64,000 nt of DNA from Sulfidibacterium sp964549335. GTDB taxonomy: Bacteria; Bacteroidota; Bacteroidia; Bacteroidales; F082. The notes beneath the pieces were generated by a model that saw nothing but the letters and a program-made list of their open reading frames with translations, was not told where the DNA came from and did no database searches. The translations under genes were made by a program, and so were the position numbers. Location: assembly GCA_964549335.1 (NCBI GenBank), contig CAZJUQ010000017.1:62001-126000 (forward strand), given 5' to 3'. Below, piece by piece: positions 63,501 through 64,000 of this stretch (the stretch's first letter is position 1; every line of letters begins with the position of its first letter).

Positions 63501-63737
63501 CAAGAGGTTGAGCAGGCGGCTCAAGAGGTGGGCTTTGATTTCAGCGGAGTGGATAAACCTAAAAACGAACATGACCATTACGGATTGCGATATGCCGAAT
63601 TTGTGGTCCCGCTTGTAAAAGCCGTACAAGAACAGCAGAAAACAATAGAACGACAAAATGAAAAAATAAACCGTCTCGAAGAGATGGTGCGTCAACAAAA
63701 CAAATTGATTCATACTTTGTTGAATAAAATCGAATGA
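60534..63737 (+). CDS. Surface repeat protein with C-terminal peptidase S74 (intramolecular chaperone) domain
   Basis: 1067 residues. Signal peptide MRRFTLLLISLYFLATGVSF. The N-terminal region (about 22-90) has the common PDNSAMLDVQSTQKGMLVPR and TASQRDN pattern of phage-tail-like Bacteroidota proteins. Residues 154-881 hold about 42 units of 14-25 residues around a core NTAxGxxAL, resembling YadA-head or collagen-like trimeric beta-roll repeats. The S74 domain (about 920-1040) begins LSDRRFKKDIRENVPGLDF; Ser927 and Lys932 form the expected self-cleavage dyad spacing. A coiled coil (VKAVQEQQKTIERQNEKINR) ends it. It likely folds as a trimeric fibre on the surface and may release its tail by autoproteolysis. 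No phage genes nearby and no T9SS tail. Role unknown; adhesion is a guess. Confidence 0.85.
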   Translation: MRRFTLLLISLYFLATGVSFAQVAINESGSSPDNSAMLDVQSTQKGMLVPRMTASQRDNITSPATGLLVYVTDESKFYFYNGTSWQAIEASGTDNDWTRSGNYVYVDSDDSVGIGTTTPSARLDVNGRISVYSGSNSVFVGYNAGKDVSSGSQNTGLGYNALNNALSSTINYNTAVGYSALASCRGSNNTAVGNTALSMSNMQGDENTVIGSEAMKSNQTGSYNIAMGYESLYSILDADNVIAIGNKALFKNRGGNKQIAIGNEALYWSNPSENYGNIAIGYMALNENTTGQYNVAIGNETLKKNNDRDNNVAVGMFALNNNGNGATGSEAEKNVAVGTSTLYNNSTGYNNTGVGDAVLYGNTTGNDNTGFGKYALFKNTTGSYNVAVGSGALDENLVGNRLVAVGYGALTNVYNRHDLVAVGYNALKLNGESGFLVDSMDATGNTAVGAFSMANNRGGASNTALGYYSLYTNSTADSNTAIGFKALYTNQTGKENTALGSVALQSNSSGNYNTASGVEALTNNTYGNKNTATGHQALMNNLTGNENSAFGQAALINNTNGERNTAAGSLALYSNTSAGDNAAFGYKALYSNTTGAGNVAVGRSSLFENSTGAYNVAIGYLALHQSNGDGLVAVGDSALSLNTASGNTALGSKALQKNTTASFNTALGHHALQKNTTAENNTAVGYDALYSNTEGEYNNAVGASALSNNTTGDKNTATGSLALLLNETGSNNVAVGYCALHNNSTGSYNVAIGPEALYNNDEKEDLIAIGYKALYKNGSGSPGTLEAVSNLAIGSNALYNNTVGSYNIAIGTSVLEQNTSGDNNVGLGTLKKNTTGYNNVAIGSGALGDNTTGYCNVAVGVNALNLIAGGNYNTAIGYYSFKASSSSSDTNSTALGHAATVTASDQVRIGDALVKSIGGYADWTNLSDRRFKKDIRENVPGLDFILKLRPVTYHLDVTALNDFLQIPDSLRILKREKQKEAIVQTGFIAQEVEQAAQEVGFDFSGVDKPKNEHDHYGLRYAEFVVPLVKAVQEQQKTIERQNEKINRLEEMVRQQNKLIHTLLNKIE
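60993..63176 (+). repeat. About 42 tandem degenerate protein repeats in the S74 protein
   Basis: The core of each unit reads like N-[TVI]-[AG]-x-G-x-x-[AS]-L. Counting by eye gives about 42 copies across residues 154-881. Units vary in length from about 14 to 25 residues and in DNA sequence, indicating an old expansion with some recent duplications. Confidence 0.85.
62496..62566 (+). repeat. Exact 20-base direct repeat 51 bases apart within the repeat protein
   Basis: TTACAAAAAAATACCACCGC occurs at 62496-62515 and 62547-62566, offset by 17 codons. Recombination between the copies would delete or add one unit in frame. Each copy contains an A7 run that could slip. Confidence 0.9.
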
Positions 63738-63808
63738 GTGGTTTGACGGTATTTATGATATCGTCAGGCGTCTCATAACCAAAGGTAGGAATTTGGTCGC
63801 TTTTTTTG

Positions 63809-63838
63809 AAAGTCTGTCGTTTCCGGCAGGCTTTTTTT
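63809..63838 (+). terminator. Intrinsic terminator after the S74 repeat protein
   Basis: AAAGTCTGTCG (63809-63819) pairs with CGGCAGGCTTT (63824-63834), 11 bp including two G-T pairs around loop TTTC, followed by T run to 63838. Confidence 0.8.
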
Positions 63839-63887
63839 ATTGGCTTTTTTTACCGGAATCCTTATGTCTTTCTACCGCTTTATTTTG

Positions 63888-63895
63888 TATTTTTG
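63888..63895 (+). promoter_or_regulatory. Candidate -7 box for sufB
   Basis: TATTTTTG matches TAnnTTTG, 33 bases before the ATG at 63929. No -33 TTG at the expected place. Confidence 0.5.
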
Positions 63896-63928
63896 CAACT
63901 CAATTTAAAATTGTTCTAAATAGATGTC

Positions 63929-64000
63929 ATGAGTGACAACGGGAAGAAAAACAGGGTAATTGATGAGGTTACAAAAAACGAATATAAATACGGGTTTGTT
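63929..64000 (+). CDS. sufB: Fe-S cluster assembly protein SufB, first 24 codons (cut by window edge)
   Basis: The frame from ATG 63929 runs to the window end without a stop. It reads MSDNGKKNRVIDEVTKNEYK followed by YGFV, which matches the start of SufB (…EVT..EYKYGFV…). An ATG five bases earlier is followed by a stop codon after one more codon and cannot be used. SufB is the scaffold of the SUF iron-sulfur assembly complex; sufC and sufD would be expected just past the window. The identification rests on a short segment. Confidence 0.75.
   Translation, partial: MSDNGKKNRVIDEVTKNEYKYGFV

Noticed and set aside
60534..63737. Prophage remnant because of the S74 tail-fibre domain
   Set aside because: A signal peptide is present, no phage structural, integrase or lysis genes are near, and the flanks are chromosomal housekeeping genes.

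Overview
The window is chromosomal DNA from a member of the Bacteroidota, most likely a Bacteroidales-type anaerobe or microaerophile. Four secreted proteins carry type IX secretion (T9SS) C-terminal sorting domains. Many intergenic regions contain the Bacteroidota -7 promoter element TAnnTTTG. Typical family members are present (AMP nucleosidase, DUF4837 lipoprotein, Omp28-like protein, HRDC-less RecQ, rsfS-ftsH-LUD gene order), and Shine-Dalgarno sequences are largely absent. No rRNA, tRNA, insertion sequence, CRISPR array or prophage block was recognised. The genus cannot be fixed from the sequence alone.

Layout. 1-9.9 kb: the 5' part of a POT peptide transporter (minus strand, cut by the window edge), a hybrid histidine kinase, recQ, bifunctional NAD(P)HX repair enzyme nnr, then AMP nucleosidase-holA-methyltransferase. 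9.9-14.7 kb: two secreted proteins flank metK, whose leader carries a SAM-II-like riboswitch candidate; an APC permease follows. 15.2-25.9 kb: a TPR sensor kinase of the LytS type with its LytTR regulator, then a run of envelope or secreted proteins (OmpA-like, small lipoprotein, DUF4412-like, DUF805, lipocalin-like, a 538-residue unknown), DUF212 and a LamG-like lipoprotein. This is the least described part of the window.

26.2-43.2 kb mixes extracellular degradative enzymes (a 1347-residue GH20 hexosaminidase, an endonuclease I, a DUF4832-like barrel protein, a sulfatase) with housekeeping genes (htpG, ndk, an ECF sigma factor divergent from uvrA). There is no SusC/SusD pair, so it is not a classical polysaccharide utilization locus. 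43.2-53.2 kb is mostly housekeeping: two small unknowns, an SDR, a fused aconitase-family enzyme, DUF1858, birA, the rsfS-ftsH-LUD operon and dnaX. 53.5-64 kb: an Omp28-like T9SS cargo, a LysM lytic transglycosylase, DUF4837, a membrane-anchored TPR/LuxR-type regulator divergent from a 1067-residue repeat protein ending in an S74 auto-chaperone domain, and the first 24 codons of sufB.

The two most interesting items are the metK leader and the TPR-regulator/S74-repeat-protein pair at 58.5-63.7 kb. The LytTR-linked envelope cluster at 15.2-24.5 kb comes next. All functional links between neighbouring genes are inferred from position and have not been tested.
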